Both the position numbers and the translations under genes were made by a program. Source: JACJYE01 sp964432875 (GTDB lineage Bacteria; Bacteroidota; Bacteroidia; Chitinophagales; Saprospiraceae). From it: a stretch of DNA of 46,977 bases. Below the pieces are notes generated by a model, which was given only the letters and a program-made list of their open reading frames with translations, made no database searches and was not told the origin of the DNA. The stretch is taken from the NCBI GenBank assembly GCA_964432875.1, contig CAYSPJ010000026.1, forward strand, positions 1 to 46,977, written 5' to 3'. Positions 6,954-17,491 of the stretch are shown here, one piece after another (the first letter of the stretch is position 1; each line of letters opens with the position of its first letter).

Positions 6954-9446
6954 ATGCCAAAACACTATACTTCCGCCCCTATCAACGAAAAAGAGGTACT
7001 GACCGGAGAGCGTTACCCTGATGTGTACTATACCTACCAGCCCGATACCGTAGTCCAGCACTTCCAGGAAAAGGACGACATCTTTATTTATGAATGCGCC
7101 AACGGGATGGCGCTGAAAGTCGAAGTGGTGCAGGCCGACATTTTCCGCTTCCGTTATGCCCTCGAAGGACAGTTCGAGCGGGATTTCTCCTATGCCCTCC
7201 TGCCGCACGGCCGGCCGCGCATCCCGGCAACCATGCTTTGGGGGGACGAAGCGCATTACTACATCCAGACCGAAAAGTTGCTCTGCCGCATCAGCAAAGC
7301 CGATTTGCAAGTCAGCCTGCTCGATGCGCAAAGCAAGGAATTGATCTGCGCCGATGCGGCTCCCTTTTACGGGCGGCGCACCATCCATAAAGGGGTGGAC
7401 ATGGTGAAAATCACTAAAGCCGTGCATGAAGGCGAGTACTATTTTGGGCTGGGCGACAAGTCCTGCCGCATGAATTTGCGGGGGATGAAGCTGGAAAATT
7501 GGAATACCGATGCTTTCGGCTACCAAACCGATACCGACCCGCTCTACCGCAGCATCCCCTTTTACTATGGCCTGCGCGAAGGGCGCGGCTACGGCATCTT
7601 CCTGCACAACACCTACCGCACCCATTTCGACTTTGATGCCGATTCCAATGGACAAATGGCCTTTTGGGCTGAAGGCGGTGAGCTGGACTACTTCTTTCTC
7701 TACGGCCCGGAGCTAATGCGGGTGGCAGAAGGCTACAGCTGGCTGACTGGCACCCCCGAGCTACCCGCGCTTTGGGCCTTGGGCTTCCACCAGTGCCGCT
7801 GGAGCTATTACCCTGCCAGCCGAGTCTATGAACTAGCCCGCGAATTCCGCCAGCGGCAAATACCTTGCGATGCGATTTACCTCGACATAGATTACATGGA
7901 TGGCTACCGCTGTTTCACCTGGGACGCGGAGCACTTCCCCCAACCCGCTGCGCTGATTGCCGATTTGAAAAAACAAGGCTTTCAGACCGTAGTCATGATC
8001 GACCCCGGCATCCGCATCGACCCCCAGTACCACGTCTATCGCGAGGGCTTGGCGCGCGACGCCTTCTGCCGCCGTGCCTCAGGCGAGCTGATGCGCGGCC
8101 CGGTCTGGCCCCCCGACTGCGTCTTCCCGGATTTTACCCGGCCGGAAGTACGCCAGTGGTGGGGAGAGCTCTACCGCCAGCTCTACCTGGAGCAGGGCGT
8201 CAGCGGATTCTGGAACGATATGAACGAGCCAGCGGTATTCAAAGTGAATAGCGCGACCTTCCCCGACGATGTCATCCATGCCTTTGACGGGCAGCCTTCC
8301 GATCACCGCAGGGCTCACAACATCTATGGCCAGCAGATGTCACGGGCTTCGCAAGAGGGGCTCAAGCAGCTCAATCCGGAGAAGCGCCCCTTTATCCTCA
8401 CCCGGGCTTCCTTCAGCGGCGGCCAGCGCTATGCTTCCGCCTGGACGGGCGATAACGTGGCCAGTTGGGGACACCTGCGCCTGGCCAACCTGCAATGCCA
8501 GCGCCTGAGCGCCTCGGGCTTCTCCTTCGTCGGCAGCGATATTGGCGGCTTTAAAGACCAGCCCGATGGCGAGCTCTTTGTGCGCTGGCTCCAACTCTCC
8601 GTATTCCACCCCCTCTTCCGCGTACACTCCATGGGGAATAATGTGGATGGGGCAGCCGAAGCCGAGGCCGAGGCCATCCATGAGGCAGAACTTACCAACC
8701 GCATGGACCAGGAGCCCTGGTCGTTTGGACAAGAATACACCCGCTTGGCTAAAGAGGCCATCGAGCTGCGCTACGAGCTGCTACCTTATATTTATTCCGT
8801 CTTCCAACAGCACTGCCACACCGGACAACCCGCCATCCGCAGCTTGTTTTTCTACGACCAAACCGATGTGGAGAACCTATTCCGGGACTACGAGTTCCTT
8901 TTCGGGCCCCACCTGCTGGTGATGCCTGTGCTAGAGGCTGGCCTACAAGAGATGAAAGCTTATCTCCCTGCTGGGCAGTGGTATGATTACTGGTCAGGCA
9001 TCCACTATGAAGGCCGGCAGGAGTTGGCACTGCCAGTATCATCTAACCGCATACCCCTCATGGTCAAAGCCGGAGCGGTCATCCCCAACTATCCGGTGCA
9101 GCAGTACACCGGAGAAAAGCAATTTGAGGCGATCACCCTGCGTGCCTACTACGGTAGCGGTACCAGCCAACTCTACGAAGACGCTGGCGAAGGCTACGGC
9201 TACCAATCGGGTGATTACTCTCAGCGCCACTTCCGGATGCAGCCAGCTGAGGGCAAACTGAGCCTGAACCAACAACGCGAGGGCAGTTTCTACGTGGCTT
9301 ATGAGCACTTCCTGCTCTTGCTCTTCGGCCTGCCTTTCCCCCCCAATTATTGCCTTGCTGATGGCCAGGAGTTGGAATGGCAAATAAAAGACGGCACGCT
9401 GCACTTGAAGTTGCCGCAGGGGTTTGACCAGCTTGAGATTGGGTAG
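6954..9446 (+). CDS. Glycoside hydrolase family 31 (alpha-glucosidase-like)
   Basis: This is an 830-residue retaining alpha-glycosidase. I start at ATG 6954; the open frame continues back to 6420, but that part is antisense to the methyltransferase gene. An N-terminal galactose-mutarotase-like beta domain (about 1-250) precedes the (beta/alpha)8 barrel. The nucleophile is Asp422 in WNDMNEPAVF and the acid/base is Asp500 in WTGDN; GSDIGGF follows. A C-terminal beta region (about 690-830) completes the family layout. There is no signal peptide, so it probably works on imported maltodextrins in the cytoplasm. No SusC/SusD genes are nearby. The exact linkage cleaved is not determinable. Confidence 0.93.
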   Translation: MPKHYTSAPINEKEVLTGERYPDVYYTYQPDTVVQHFQEKDDIFIYECANGMALKVEVVQADIFRFRYALEGQFERDFSYALLPHGRPRIPATMLWGDEAHYYIQTEKLLCRISKADLQVSLLDAQSKELICADAAPFYGRRTIHKGVDMVKITKAVHEGEYYFGLGDKSCRMNLRGMKLENWNTDAFGYQTDTDPLYRSIPFYYGLREGRGYGIFLHNTYRTHFDFDADSNGQMAFWAEGGELDYFFLYGPELMRVAEGYSWLTGTPELPALWALGFHQCRWSYYPASRVYELAREFRQRQIPCDAIYLDIDYMDGYRCFTWDAEHFPQPAALIADLKKQGFQTVVMIDPGIRIDPQYHVYREGLARDAFCRRASGELMRGPVWPPDCVFPDFTRPEVRQWWGELYRQLYLEQGVSGFWNDMNEPAVFKVNSATFPDDVIHAFDGQPSDHRRAHNIYGQQMSRASQEGLKQLNPEKRPFILTRASFSGGQRYASAWTGDNVASWGHLRLANLQCQRLSASGFSFVGSDIGGFKDQPDGELFVRWLQLSVFHPLFRVHSMGNNVDGAAEAEAEAIHEAELTNRMDQEPWSFGQEYTRLAKEAIELRYELLPYIYSVFQQHCHTGQPAIRSLFFYDQTDVENLFRDYEFLFGPHLLVMPVLEAGLQEMKAYLPAGQWYDYWSGIHYEGRQELALPVSSNRIPLMVKAGAVIPNYPVQQYTGEKQFEAITLRAYYGSGTSQLYEDAGEGYGYQSGDYSQRHFRMQPAEGKLSLNQQREGSFYVAYEHFLLLLFGLPFPPNYCLADGQELEWQIKDGTLHLKLPQGFDQLEIG

Positions 9447-9507
9447 CAACTAAGCTGTAGGCAAAAAGTGCCTCCGCTCAGCCATGATGAGCCTTGATGT
9501 GGCGGCA

Positions 9508-12500
9508 TTAGCCCCCTTCCTGGGCCATCACGAATGAGCCAGTATGTTCAAAATCGCGGAAGTCTACCAGGCTAACACCGGATACCCCCTGTTCGGCCAT
9601 ATAAACGCCGTAGATGGTATCCACGGCTGCCATCGTGAGCTTGTTGTGGGTGACGATGATAAACTGCGAGTCTTTGGAGAATTTTTTAATGATGCGGTTG
9701 AACTTCTCGATATTGGCATCGTCCAGAGGTGCATCTACTTCATCAAAGATACAGAAGGGGGCGGGTTTGAGCAGGTAGAGGGCGAAGAGCAAGGCCGTAG
9801 CGGTCAATGTTTTTTCACCTCCGGAGAGCTGGCTGATCGTCTGTGGGCGTTTGCCTTTGGGCTTGGCCACGATTTCGATGCGAGACTCCAGCGGGGTTTC
9901 TGGCTCTAGGAGGATGAGATCGCAAGTATCGTCTTCGGTGAAGAGGCTGCGGAAGACGTCGATGAAGTAAAGCCGGGCCTTTTCGAAAGCTTCCAGGAAC
10001 TGGCTGGTAGCCGTTTCGTCAATCTCGCGGATAGTCTCCTCCAGGTCTGATTTCGCCTGCAGGATGTCGTCGCGTTGCAGGGATATACTATCGTGGCGCT
10101 CTTTCATCTCGTCGTAGGCCTCGACCGCCAGCGGGTTGATCTCACCGTAGTTTTCGAGCCGACCGCGCAAGCGCTCCACCTGGAGCTCGAGCTCTTCCGG
10201 TGGCACCTCCGTTTTCAGCTCCATCTTGAGCACCTCATTGATATCCAGGTTGAATTCGATGCGTAGGCGCTGCGCCACCGAGCTGATTTCAAATTTGATA
10301 TCGCTCGCCTTATCCTTGAGGTTGTTGAGCAGCACCTGGCTATCTTGCCTTTGCTTGAGCAGGCGGCGCAGTTGATCCTCCAATTCATTGATGCCGCTGC
10401 GCGATTGGAAGTAGTGTTGCTCTGCCTGGGTCAGGAGGGTTTCTTTTTCCTGGCGCTCGCTATAGGCTTTTTGCAATTCAATCTCCAGCGTATTAACCAG
10501 TTCTTGCAAGCTGATGATTTCGCCAGCGCTGCTTTCGAGGGCCTTGCTATCATTGATGACCACTTGATGGGCTTCCTCCAGTTGCTTTTCGCGGAAGCTC
10601 AACTCGCGCTGCAGGGTAGAGACTTTGTTTTGCTGGCGGATAAACTGGATATTTTTATCGTTGAAAGCCGTTGAGGCCTCACTCATCTGCTCCGCTATCT
10701 GCCGGTAATTGACATCAGTATTGGCGATTTTCCCTTTGAGGGCGGCAATTTCAGCGTTTTTCTCCTCCAGTTGCTGCTCAATGCCCGCATTGGCCAAATT
10801 GAGCTGGCCGATGGCCGCTTCCAGGCGGGCCTGTTTTTCGTCGGCTTCTTTGAGGAATGCCCCAAAGTTTTCCAGGCGAGTAGACAAAGCCGCTTTATCC
10901 TGCATCAGGCGGTTGAGCACGGCTTGCTGCTGCTGGATTTGAGCGGGAGTGCCCTGTTTCTTGAGGGCTTCTATTTTTGATTTTTGGTTGTAAAACTCTG
11001 TCGAGAGGCTATTCTCATCGCGTTCCAGTCGTTTGATGGCGGCATCGAGCACCTCCATATTCTTCTTGCGCCCGATTTTCTTGCCCTCAAACAGGCCGAT
11101 GGAGCCACCTGAAAGGCTGTAGCGGCGTTGGATGAAGCGCCCGCTCCTGGATAGCAAGACATAACTGCTATCGGACGGCAGTTCCTGCACTTCGTCCTTT
11201 TCAGTAATCAGCACGTTTTCCAGCAAATAACTACAGAGCTTGCGATAAACCGGGTCGGTCTCCACCAGATCGATGGCCTGCAGGGTATCGGGCAGCAAGG
11301 CCATGGGCGGCAGGTAGCCATTGAAGGCATCCAGGATGAAGAAGTTCGCTTTGCCCTTTTGGGTATTGCCCAGCAGTTGCACGGCTTTGTAGGCGTCGGG
11401 CAAGCTTTTGACCACGTAATAATTCAAATAGGGCTCCAGATAGTTTTCGATGGCGACCCGATATTCTTCCCGCACGTAGATGAGGTCGGAAAGCAGGGGC
11501 GTCTCGACGTCCCAGTCTGGTGATTTGGCGGTGCGCAGAAAGCGGATGGATTCCGGGAAGCCTTCCAGGCTTTCCAGCATGCTCTTGGTCAGTTTGTATT
11601 CATTGCGTTTGGCATCCAGCTCGCGGTTGACGCGGGTGACTTTCTGGGTGAGGGCTTCCAGTTCCGCTTCTGCCTGGCGGATGTTGTCCTGGCGTTGCTG
11701 CTCGGCTTGCTCCAGGGCGGCAAGGGCATTTGACTGGGCCTGCTGCTCCGTCTCCAGGGCATCCATTTTTTCTTGCAGCCCGACCAGGTCATTGCGGCGC
11801 TGTCCGATATCCTGCTGGCTGCGGTTGAGGTCTTGGCGGTAGCTTTCAGCCTGGTTGCCGTTGATGGCTTTCTGCTTTTCCAGTTCGAAGGCCTGGCGTT
11901 CGAGGGCTTGCTGCCCCTGGACGATTTCGTCCAACCCGGCTTTCAGCTCGCCGTGGCTCTGCCGGGTGAAAGCCAGTTTTTCTTCCGCCCCGGCCAGTTC
12001 TTCCTCCAATTTGATCTCCACCCGCTTTTCGGCATTGAGCTCAGAGCGGTAGTACTCAATATCTTCTTCCAACTGCCGGATGCGCGCCTGGGCCGTTTTG
12101 ATTTCCTCGGCCAGCTTGGCCTGGTTTTGCGACAGGAACTGTTCCTTCTGGAGGTGCAGCCGCTTGTCGTTTTCCATGCCGCGGATGTCGCCTACCAGTT
12201 TATTGAGCTCCCGTTGGCGGTCGGAAAGGGTTTTCTCCTGATCCAGATTGGTCTTGCGGCCAGATTCCAACTCGGCCTCCAGCTTATTGATCCCCACTTC
12301 CAGTTCGCGATAACGGTGTTCTTCGGCTTCCAATTTGGCGCGGGACTCATTCTGGCGTTGCTTCAGTGCTTCCACTTTCAAGACTGCCAGTTGAGCGCTC
12401 AACTCCTTGTATTGCGCTTTGAGCTCGAAGTAGCGCTTGGTGCGCTTGGCCTGCTTCTCCAGCGCTTTCAGGTTGTTGTCGATTTCGAAGAGGAGGTCTT

Positions 12501-13074
12501 CTACCCGGTCGAGGTCTTCGGCAGTGCTTTTGAGCTTGGCCAGGGTTTCGCGCTTGCGGACTTTGTATTTTGACACCCCGGCGGCTTGCTCAAACATGCG
12601 CAGGCGGGAGTTATCTTTATCGTTGAGGATATCATCTACCATGCCCAGGGCGATGATAGCGTAGGAGTTTGAGCCGATGCCAGTGTCTAGGAAGAGGGAG
12701 GTAATGTCCTTTAAACGGCAGGGCACGCCGTTGAGGCGATATTCGCTTTCCCCGCTGCGGTACAACATGCGGGTGATCGTGACGGTGTGGTACTCGGTTG
12801 GCAGCAGGTTTTTGGTATTCTCAAAAGTAAGGGATACCTGGGCAATGCCGCCGGCCTTACGGCGCTTAGTGCCGTTGAAGATGACGCTCGACATCTGGTC
12901 CAGGCGGAGCTCGCGGCTCTTTTGTTCGCCCAATACCCAGCGTATGGCATCCACAATATTGGATTTACCCGAGCCATTGGGCCCGACGATGCCGATTACG
13001 TCTTGCTCGAAGTTGATCGCCGTTTCATTGGCGAAGCTCTTGAACCCCTTAATTTCCAACTGCTTCAATCTCAT
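9508..13074 (-). CDS. smc: Chromosome segregation protein SMC
   Basis: This 1188-residue ATPase organises and helps separate sister chromosomes as a dimer with ScpA/ScpB. The start at ATG 13074 gives MRLKQLEIKGFKSF, the standard SMC beginning. Walker A is GPNGSGKS (31-38). Two long coiled coils (about 170-500 and 680-1000) flank a hinge near residues 510-670. The C-terminal head has the signature LSGGEK and Walker B FCIFDEVD. It converges with the GH31 gene at its 3' end. A TACTTTTG box ends only 6 nt before the ATG, so the mRNA may be nearly leaderless. scpA and scpB are not in the window. Confidence 0.97.
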   Translation of the reverse strand: MRLKQLEIKGFKSFANETAINFEQDVIGIVGPNGSGKSNIVDAIRWVLGEQKSRELRLDQMSSVIFNGTKRRKAGGIAQVSLTFENTKNLLPTEYHTVTITRMLYRSGESEYRLNGVPCRLKDITSLFLDTGIGSNSYAIIALGMVDDILNDKDNSRLRMFEQAAGVSKYKVRKRETLAKLKSTAEDLDRVEDLLFEIDNNLKALEKQAKRTKRYFELKAQYKELSAQLAVLKVEALKQRQNESRAKLEAEEHRYRELEVGINKLEAELESGRKTNLDQEKTLSDRQRELNKLVGDIRGMENDKRLHLQKEQFLSQNQAKLAEEIKTAQARIRQLEEDIEYYRSELNAEKRVEIKLEEELAGAEEKLAFTRQSHGELKAGLDEIVQGQQALERQAFELEKQKAINGNQAESYRQDLNRSQQDIGQRRNDLVGLQEKMDALETEQQAQSNALAALEQAEQQRQDNIRQAEAELEALTQKVTRVNRELDAKRNEYKLTKSMLESLEGFPESIRFLRTAKSPDWDVETPLLSDLIYVREEYRVAIENYLEPYLNYYVVKSLPDAYKAVQLLGNTQKGKANFFILDAFNGYLPPMALLPDTLQAIDLVETDPVYRKLCSYLLENVLITEKDEVQELPSDSSYVLLSRSGRFIQRRYSLSGGSIGLFEGKKIGRKKNMEVLDAAIKRLERDENSLSTEFYNQKSKIEALKKQGTPAQIQQQQAVLNRLMQDKAALSTRLENFGAFLKEADEKQARLEAAIGQLNLANAGIEQQLEEKNAEIAALKGKIANTDVNYRQIAEQMSEASTAFNDKNIQFIRQQNKVSTLQRELSFREKQLEEAHQVVINDSKALESSAGEIISLQELVNTLEIELQKAYSERQEKETLLTQAEQHYFQSRSGINELEDQLRRLLKQRQDSQVLLNNLKDKASDIKFEISSVAQRLRIEFNLDINEVLKMELKTEVPPEELELQVERLRGRLENYGEINPLAVEAYDEMKERHDSISLQRDDILQAKSDLEETIREIDETATSQFLEAFEKARLYFIDVFRSLFTEDDTCDLILLEPETPLESRIEIVAKPKGKRPQTISQLSGGEKTLTATALLFALYLLKPAPFCIFDEVDAPLDDANIEKFNRIIKKFSKDSQFIIVTHNKLTMAAVDTIYGVYMAEQGVSGVSLVDFRDFEHTGSFVMAQEGG

Positions 13075-13080
13075 AACCCG

Positions 13081-13088
13081 CAAAAGTA
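13081..13088 (-). promoter_or_regulatory. -7 box TACTTTTG for smc
   Basis: A perfect TAnnTTTG box whose last base is 6 nt from the smc ATG (13074). If used, transcription would start at or within a few bases of the start codon, giving a leaderless or nearly leaderless mRNA. No TTG at the -33 spacing was found. Confidence 0.5.
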
Positions 13089-13182
13089 AACATTTCGGAT
13101 TGGATGCTATCAGGCCAGCCGGCCTTTTTATCCACATTTAGGAGGAAATAATACACCGCAGTGGCGTTTCAGGTGGCGGGCA

Positions 13183-13800
13183 TCATCCCAGCAACAAGTC
13201 TCCTGCTCCTTCGCGGATGATTAGAGGTTCTGCGCCAGTGCAATCTACCACGGTGGAGGGCAGGTTGCCCCCGGGGCCGCCATCAATGACCAGGTCCGTG
13301 AGCTTTTGGTAAGCCTCATGGATATCGAGGGGGTCGGTGAGGTATTCCAGCACCTCATCATCCGCTTTGAGGGAAGCGGTGAGCATAGGGTGCCCGAGGG
13401 CTTCCACCAACGCCAAGGCGATATTATTATGCGGCATGCGGATGCCGATGGTGCGCTTGCGGTTTTTGAAGAGCTTGGGCACCTGGTTGTTGGAGTTGAG
13501 GATAAATGTGAAAGGGCCAGGTAAGTTCTTCTTCATCACCCGGAAAATCTGATTGTCGATCTGCTGAGTAAATTCTGACACCTCGCTGATATCCCGGCAG
13601 ACGATGGAGAGATTGGCCTTCACGGGGTCGAGCTGGCGCAGCCGGCAGATGCGGTCTACGGCTTTGGCGTTGAGCATATCACAGCCCAGAGCGTAGACTG
13701 TGTCCGTGGGATAAATAATCACGCCGCCGCTCTCCATGATGTCCACGGCCTGGCGTATTTTTCGCCCCTCGGGGTTGTGAGGATTGATGGTTAATAGCAT
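13183..13800 (-). CDS. YrdC/Sua5 superfamily protein, YciO type
   Basis: The 205-residue protein carries the YrdC fold: GGVIIYPTDTVYALGCD near residue 26, then the phosphate/RNA-binding-like region and PGPFTFILNSNN. The run KRTIGIRMPHN, the ALGHPMLTASL segment and the ending STVVDCTGAEPLIIREGAGD match E. coli YciO more closely than TsaC/YrdC. TsaC makes threonylcarbamoyl-AMP for tRNA t6A; the YciO branch is a weaker or divergent relative whose role is unsettled. tsaD lies 22 kb away in this window, so this could be the t6A synthase of the organism or a YciO paralogue. It is followed by smc on the same strand. Confidence 0.85.
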   Translation of the reverse strand: MLLTINPHNPEGRKIRQAVDIMESGGVIIYPTDTVYALGCDMLNAKAVDRICRLRQLDPVKANLSIVCRDISEVSEFTQQIDNQIFRVMKKNLPGPFTFILNSNNQVPKLFKNRKRTIGIRMPHNNIALALVEALGHPMLTASLKADDEVLEYLTDPLDIHEAYQKLTDLVIDGGPGGNLPSTVVDCTGAEPLIIREGAGDLLLG

Positions 13801-13909
13801 AATAAGCCCATTGTGGTGGTAAATAAATGATTACCCCCTGCCCGGCAGGGTCGGCCGCTAAAGATAAGAAAAAATGATGAACCCCAGAACTAAGCGGGCT
13901 TTTTTACCA

Positions 13910-15394
<1,485 letters not shown>

Positions 15395-15533
15395 TCCAGC
15401 AGTTTTATTTCATTTATCCTCGCAAATCAATGAAACATATCAGGGCCGAGATGGTTGTGGGAAACGCCTTTGAGGTGAAGTGAAATCGCCAGCCAACAGG
15501 TGGCCCCTCCTTGGGTAGGCCATGCTCTCTCCC

Positions 15534-17438
15534 CTACTCCACCGCCATCTGTGCTTCTTCCCATTCCTCCAGAGCCGCTTCCAACTCTTTTTGCTTTTGG
15601 TGGTAAGCCTGAGTCATTTTTTCCGCATCAGGGCTGCCAAAGAAAGTGGGCGCTTGCATCTTCTCCTCCAGCACAGCGATTTCCCTTTCCAGGCGCTCCA
15701 CCCTCTTCTCGGCATTGCTCAGGTTGCGCAGTAAGCGCTTGCGCTCCTCATAGCTCAACTCTGGCTTAGGGGCTGCTTTAACCGCGGCATTGCCTGAAGG
15801 CCTGCTAAGCTCGACCTCGCGCATGTTGTCCAATTCGCGTTTTTCCAGGAAGAAATTCACATCGCCAAGGTAATCGTGGAGCTGGCGATCGCGGAACTCA
15901 AGGGTGCGGTTAGTCAGCCCGCTAAGGAATTCGCGGTCGTGAGAGACGACGATGAGGGTGCCGTCATAATCCTGGATGGCTTGTTTGAGCACATCCTTGG
16001 AGAGCATATCCAGGTGGTTGGTAGGTTCGTCAAGTACCAGTAGGTTGAAGGGGCGCAGCAGCAGGCAAGCCAATGCCAGGCGGGCGCGCTCGCCTCCGGA
16101 GAGGACCGATACTTTCTTTTCCGCGTCTTCGCCGCTAAACATAAAGGCACCGAGTATGGCACGCAAGCGGGTACGCATCTCCGGCGGGGAAGCCATTTCC
16201 ATGGTCTCCAATACCGTGAGCTTCGATTGCAAGGTATCGGATTGGTTTTGGGCGTAGTAGCCGATCTGCACGTTGTGGCCGTAATCCAGCTGCCCGCTGC
16301 TCAGGGTTAGTTCGTTGACGATGATTTTCGCCAAAGTCGTCTTGCCCTGGCCATTTTGCCCCACGAAAGCCACGCGGTCGCCCCGGTCTAATTTAATATC
16401 CACCCCATCGAGCACCAACAGGTTGCCGTAGGATTTGACCAGGTTTTTGCCATCCAGCACGACCTGGCCAGAACGCGGGGCCGGCGGGAAACGCAGGTTC
16501 ATCGTAGCCGTATCCTCCTCGCTGATTTCGACGCGCTCCATCTTATTGAGCTGTTTTTGCATGGATTGAGCCATGCTCGTCTTGCTGGCCTTTGCCATGA
16601 AACGGGTGATGGTGCGCTCCTTCTGGGCAATGACGCGCTGTTGGTTCTGATAAGCCGCCATTTGCTTCTCCCGGCGCTCTTCGCGCAAGGCTACGTATTT
16701 GCTATAAGCTGCTTTATAATCGTAAACATTGCCCAGCTCTACCTCGATGGTACGAGAAGTGACATTATCGAGGAATTGCTTGTCGTGGGAAATAACGATG
16801 ACGGCCCCATTATAATCTTTCAAAAAGCGCTCCAACCAAATGATAGACTCGATATCGAGGTGGTTGGTAGGTTCGTCCAGCAGGAGGAAATCGGGGCGCT
16901 GTAGCAGCATTTTGGCCAATTCGATACGCATCTGCCAGCCCCCACTGAACTCATCCGTTTTCCGGCCAAAATCTTTTTGTTTGAAACCCAGCCCCTTGAG
17001 CACCCTTTCCACATCGGCCTCCATGGATGGCCCACCGAGCAACAGGAAGCGGTCATTAGCTTCCGAAAACTCCTCCAGCAGCCGGAGGTAAGACGCGCTA
17101 TCGTAATCGGTGCGGTGGGCAAACTCATCATTGATTTCAGCGATGCGCCGCTCGAGCCGCCTGGCTTCATCAAAAGCCGTAAGCGTCTCCTGCATCACGG
17201 TTTTGCCTTTGGGCAGCTCCATCTCCTGGTGCAAGAATCCGAGGGTGCTCTCGTTGGGGCGCGCCACCTGCCCTTCATCTGGCCGGATATGGCCCGCGAT
17301 TATTTTGAGCAAAGTGGACTTGCCTGCCCCGTTGCGCCCCACCAGGCCTACCTTGTCGCCCGGGCCGATGGTCAGGTTGATATTGTTCAGGAGTACCCGT
17401 TCTCCGTATTTTACCGCTATATTGGATACGTTGATCAT
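15534..17438 (-). CDS. ABC-F family ribosome-associated ATPase
   Basis: The 634-residue cytoplasmic protein has two ABC ATPase domains and no membrane segments. The first has GRNGAGKST (34-42), a variant signature FSGGWQMR and Walker B FLLLDEPTNHLD. The second has GQNGQGKTT, LSGGERAR and LLVLDEPTNHLD. Between them is the charged helical linker (about 235-310, containing RRYQNQQ-type and RFMAKASK stretches) that reaches the peptidyl-tRNA in EttA-like proteins. A C-terminal coiled coil (about 570-634) is more like YheS or Uup. Likely role: relieving stalled ribosomes or modulating translation. A TATCTTTG box lies 25 nt upstream of the ATG. Confidence 0.93.
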   Translation of the reverse strand: MINVSNIAVKYGERVLLNNINLTIGPGDKVGLVGRNGAGKSTLLKIIAGHIRPDEGQVARPNESTLGFLHQEMELPKGKTVMQETLTAFDEARRLERRIAEINDEFAHRTDYDSASYLRLLEEFSEANDRFLLLGGPSMEADVERVLKGLGFKQKDFGRKTDEFSGGWQMRIELAKMLLQRPDFLLLDEPTNHLDIESIIWLERFLKDYNGAVIVISHDKQFLDNVTSRTIEVELGNVYDYKAAYSKYVALREERREKQMAAYQNQQRVIAQKERTITRFMAKASKTSMAQSMQKQLNKMERVEISEEDTATMNLRFPPAPRSGQVVLDGKNLVKSYGNLLVLDGVDIKLDRGDRVAFVGQNGQGKTTLAKIIVNELTLSSGQLDYGHNVQIGYYAQNQSDTLQSKLTVLETMEMASPPEMRTRLRAILGAFMFSGEDAEKKVSVLSGGERARLALACLLLRPFNLLVLDEPTNHLDMLSKDVLKQAIQDYDGTLIVVSHDREFLSGLTNRTLEFRDRQLHDYLGDVNFFLEKRELDNMREVELSRPSGNAAVKAAPKPELSYEERKRLLRNLSNAEKRVERLEREIAVLEEKMQAPTFFGSPDAEKMTQAYHQKQKELEAALEEWEEAQMAVE

Positions 17439-17462
17439 GCTGTCGTGTTATTAATCGAGGCG

Positions 17463-17470
17463 CAAAGATA
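17463..17470 (-). promoter_or_regulatory. -7 box TATCTTTG for the ABC-F gene
   Basis: A perfect TAnnTTTG box on the minus strand, 24 nt before the ATG at 17438 and just beyond the histidine-kinase stop at 17492. It suggests the ABC-F gene can be transcribed separately from the two-component pair. A -33 TTG at proper spacing is absent. Confidence 0.45.
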
Positions 17471-17491
17471 GCAGATAGTGGCAAAAAACCA

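Noticed and set aside
6912..7655. Minus-strand open frame of 247 codons
   Set aside because: Antisense to GH31, which has intact catalytic motifs on the other strand.
11773..12573. Plus-strand open frame of 266 codons
   Set aside because: Antisense to the smc coiled coil; composition is a shadow of Glu/Lys/Leu codons.
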